Part shown: positions 62,507 through 64,000 of the stretch, piece after piece
How positions within the stretch are numbered: position 1 is the first letter of the stretch
Layout of the letters: each line of letters begins with the position of its first letter
Source of the DNA: Gammaproteobacteria bacterium
Lineage (GTDB): Bacteria > Pseudomonadota > Gammaproteobacteria > Eutrophobiales > Eutrophobiaceae
Assembly: GCA_021773235.1 (NCBI GenBank)
Contig: JAJFKL010000041.1
Span: 1-64,000, forward strand
DNA length: 64,000 bases
Direction of reading: 5' to 3'
Made by a program: the position numbers and the translations under genes
The notes under the pieces: generated by a model
The model's database searches: none
Told to the model about the DNA's origin: nothing
What the model saw: the letters and a program-made list of their open reading frames with translations, nothing else

Positions 62507-63139
62507 TTACTCTTCTATTTTTATGCCATGCTTTTCAATAACTGATTTAAGAAATTTGTTTCGGACATAAACTTTATCGCACTCAGAAAACACTCGATTT
62601 ATATAAACAGAAATAACAAACATTATAAATGCGTATATAAGAACGATTCCGCCCAGAAACGAATGATATTTATCCCCTTGTGCCACTAGCAATAAGCATT
62701 GAGGTATTACCGCAGGTACTGAAAAACTCAAATATACTGTTTTACTTGCGGAATAAGTAATGATCGAACCAGCAATTAAAGTCGCAATGAATAATAATAG
62801 GATCCCATGATGTAAAATAGACTCGAGTAAAGGAAGTGCTCCCTTAGGTATAAATATAAAACCCGTAAGTCCCCATAACGTTCCTGATATTACTGAGGCG
62901 ACTAAAAAAGTCATCATCCAAACATCAGGGTTTTTCTCGTGATCACTGTTATTAAATTTCCATGTAAGGAAAAAGCGTGCCGATGTAAATATCGTAAACG
63001 TTATGAACCAAGTATTTAAAACCGCATCAGGTGTAATGTCTTTAAATAACCAAAATGCCATAACAGCACCAAAATACGTGGCTGTATAAGAAAAATATGA
63101 CTGGTCATAAAGTCTCTGTATTTGATTCTTATCTATCAT
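62507..63139 (-). CDS. Membrane protein resembling sensor domains of GGDEF/EAL proteins
   Basis: The 210-residue product has five or six hydrophobic helices and a positively charged tail (YVRNKFLKSVIEKHGIKIEE). The layout, with an N-terminal LYDQSYFSYTATYFGAVMAF start and SARFFLTWKF, recalls the membrane sensor half of diguanylate cyclases. Here no output domain follows, so the protein is either a stand-alone sensor or a truncated one. It is convergent with aceK and read toward it. Confidence 0.55.
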   Translation of the reverse strand: MIDKNQIQRLYDQSYFSYTATYFGAVMAFWLFKDITPDAVLNTWFITFTIFTSARFFLTWKFNNSDHEKNPDVWMMTFLVASVISGTLWGLTGFIFIPKGALPLLESILHHGILLLFIATLIAGSIITYSASKTVYLSFSVPAVIPQCLLLVAQGDKYHSFLGGIVLIYAFIMFVISVYINRVFSECDKVYVRNKFLKSVIEKHGIKIEE

Positions 63140-63180
63140 AACAAACGGTTAATATAATAATCTTTAATTAACAATATTTT

Positions 63181-63999
<819 letters not shown>

Positions 64000-64000
64000 A

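Overview
The window comes from an AT-rich gammaproteobacterium that appears to be a serine-cycle methylotroph. The evidence is a compact minus-strand block (about 48.6-57.6 kb) encoding malyl-CoA lyase, both malate-CoA ligase subunits, a hydroxypyruvate/glyoxylate reductase, PEP carboxylase and a class V aminotransferase. A second class V aminotransferase lies at 42.6 kb. Elsewhere there is an MtdB-type methylene-tetrahydromethanopterin dehydrogenase (5.5 kb), a stand-alone pqqA precursor-peptide gene (38.27 kb, only 24 codons) and a class I PHA synthase (14.6-16.4 kb). Together these imply PQQ-dependent methanol oxidation, an H4MPT C1 branch and serine-cycle assimilation, with the other components encoded outside the window. 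icd and aceK sit side by side at 59.4-62.5 kb. I saw no rRNA, tRNA, insertion sequence or CRISPR array.

Layout. 0-4 kb: end of a cytidylyltransferase-like gene, a Nudix hydrolase and small enzymes (NTF2-like, NAD(P)-binding, LOG family). 4.2-9 kb: cold-shock protein, DUF484 protein, MtdB, a YdhR-like protein, then a DUF4124 coiled-coil gene abutting a pilin-like/ankyrin gene. 8.9-16.4 kb: YgiQ radical SAM, a universal stress protein behind a perfect FNR/Anr box, MtfA peptidase, a 68-residue membrane protein behind a sigma-54-type promoter, a small protein and the frameshifted phaC. 16.6-38 kb: housekeeping and hypothetical genes, including NRDE protein, MAPEG protein, BASS transporter, the pxpABC 5-oxoprolinase operon, an SPFH protein, an SLC13-type transporter and a radical SAM protein. 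38-41 kb: pqqA, then a MarR regulator divergent from a three-gene thiol-redox operon with a strong dyad between them. 41.2-42.2 kb: a diguanylate cyclase.

42.6-57.6 kb is the serine-cycle region. It is interrupted by an AT-rich, defence-like islet (43.9-48.2 kb: NERD-domain protein, small membrane proteins, SIR2-like protein, DUF262-HNH protein). The first gene of the operon is a wreck of a canonical serine-glyoxylate aminotransferase: start, ribosome-binding site and C-terminus survive, but about 310 internal codons are gone. The two divergent class V aminotransferases may have taken over its job. 57.9-64 kb: metZ, icd-aceK, a membrane-domain protein and dapB.

Intergenic DNA is rich in dispersed short repeats. 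One family has the core CCGTGGTCTGTCCCC. Another is a 37-bp palindromic element built on ACCTCGGTACCCCCTTGAGG (four copies). There is also a 127-bp element with 10-bp terminal inverted repeats and various small hairpins. The most notable observations are the 8-bp tandem repeat that breaks phaC, the deleted aminotransferase gene at the operon head, the islet between the two aminotransferase genes, and several well-formed regulatory sites.
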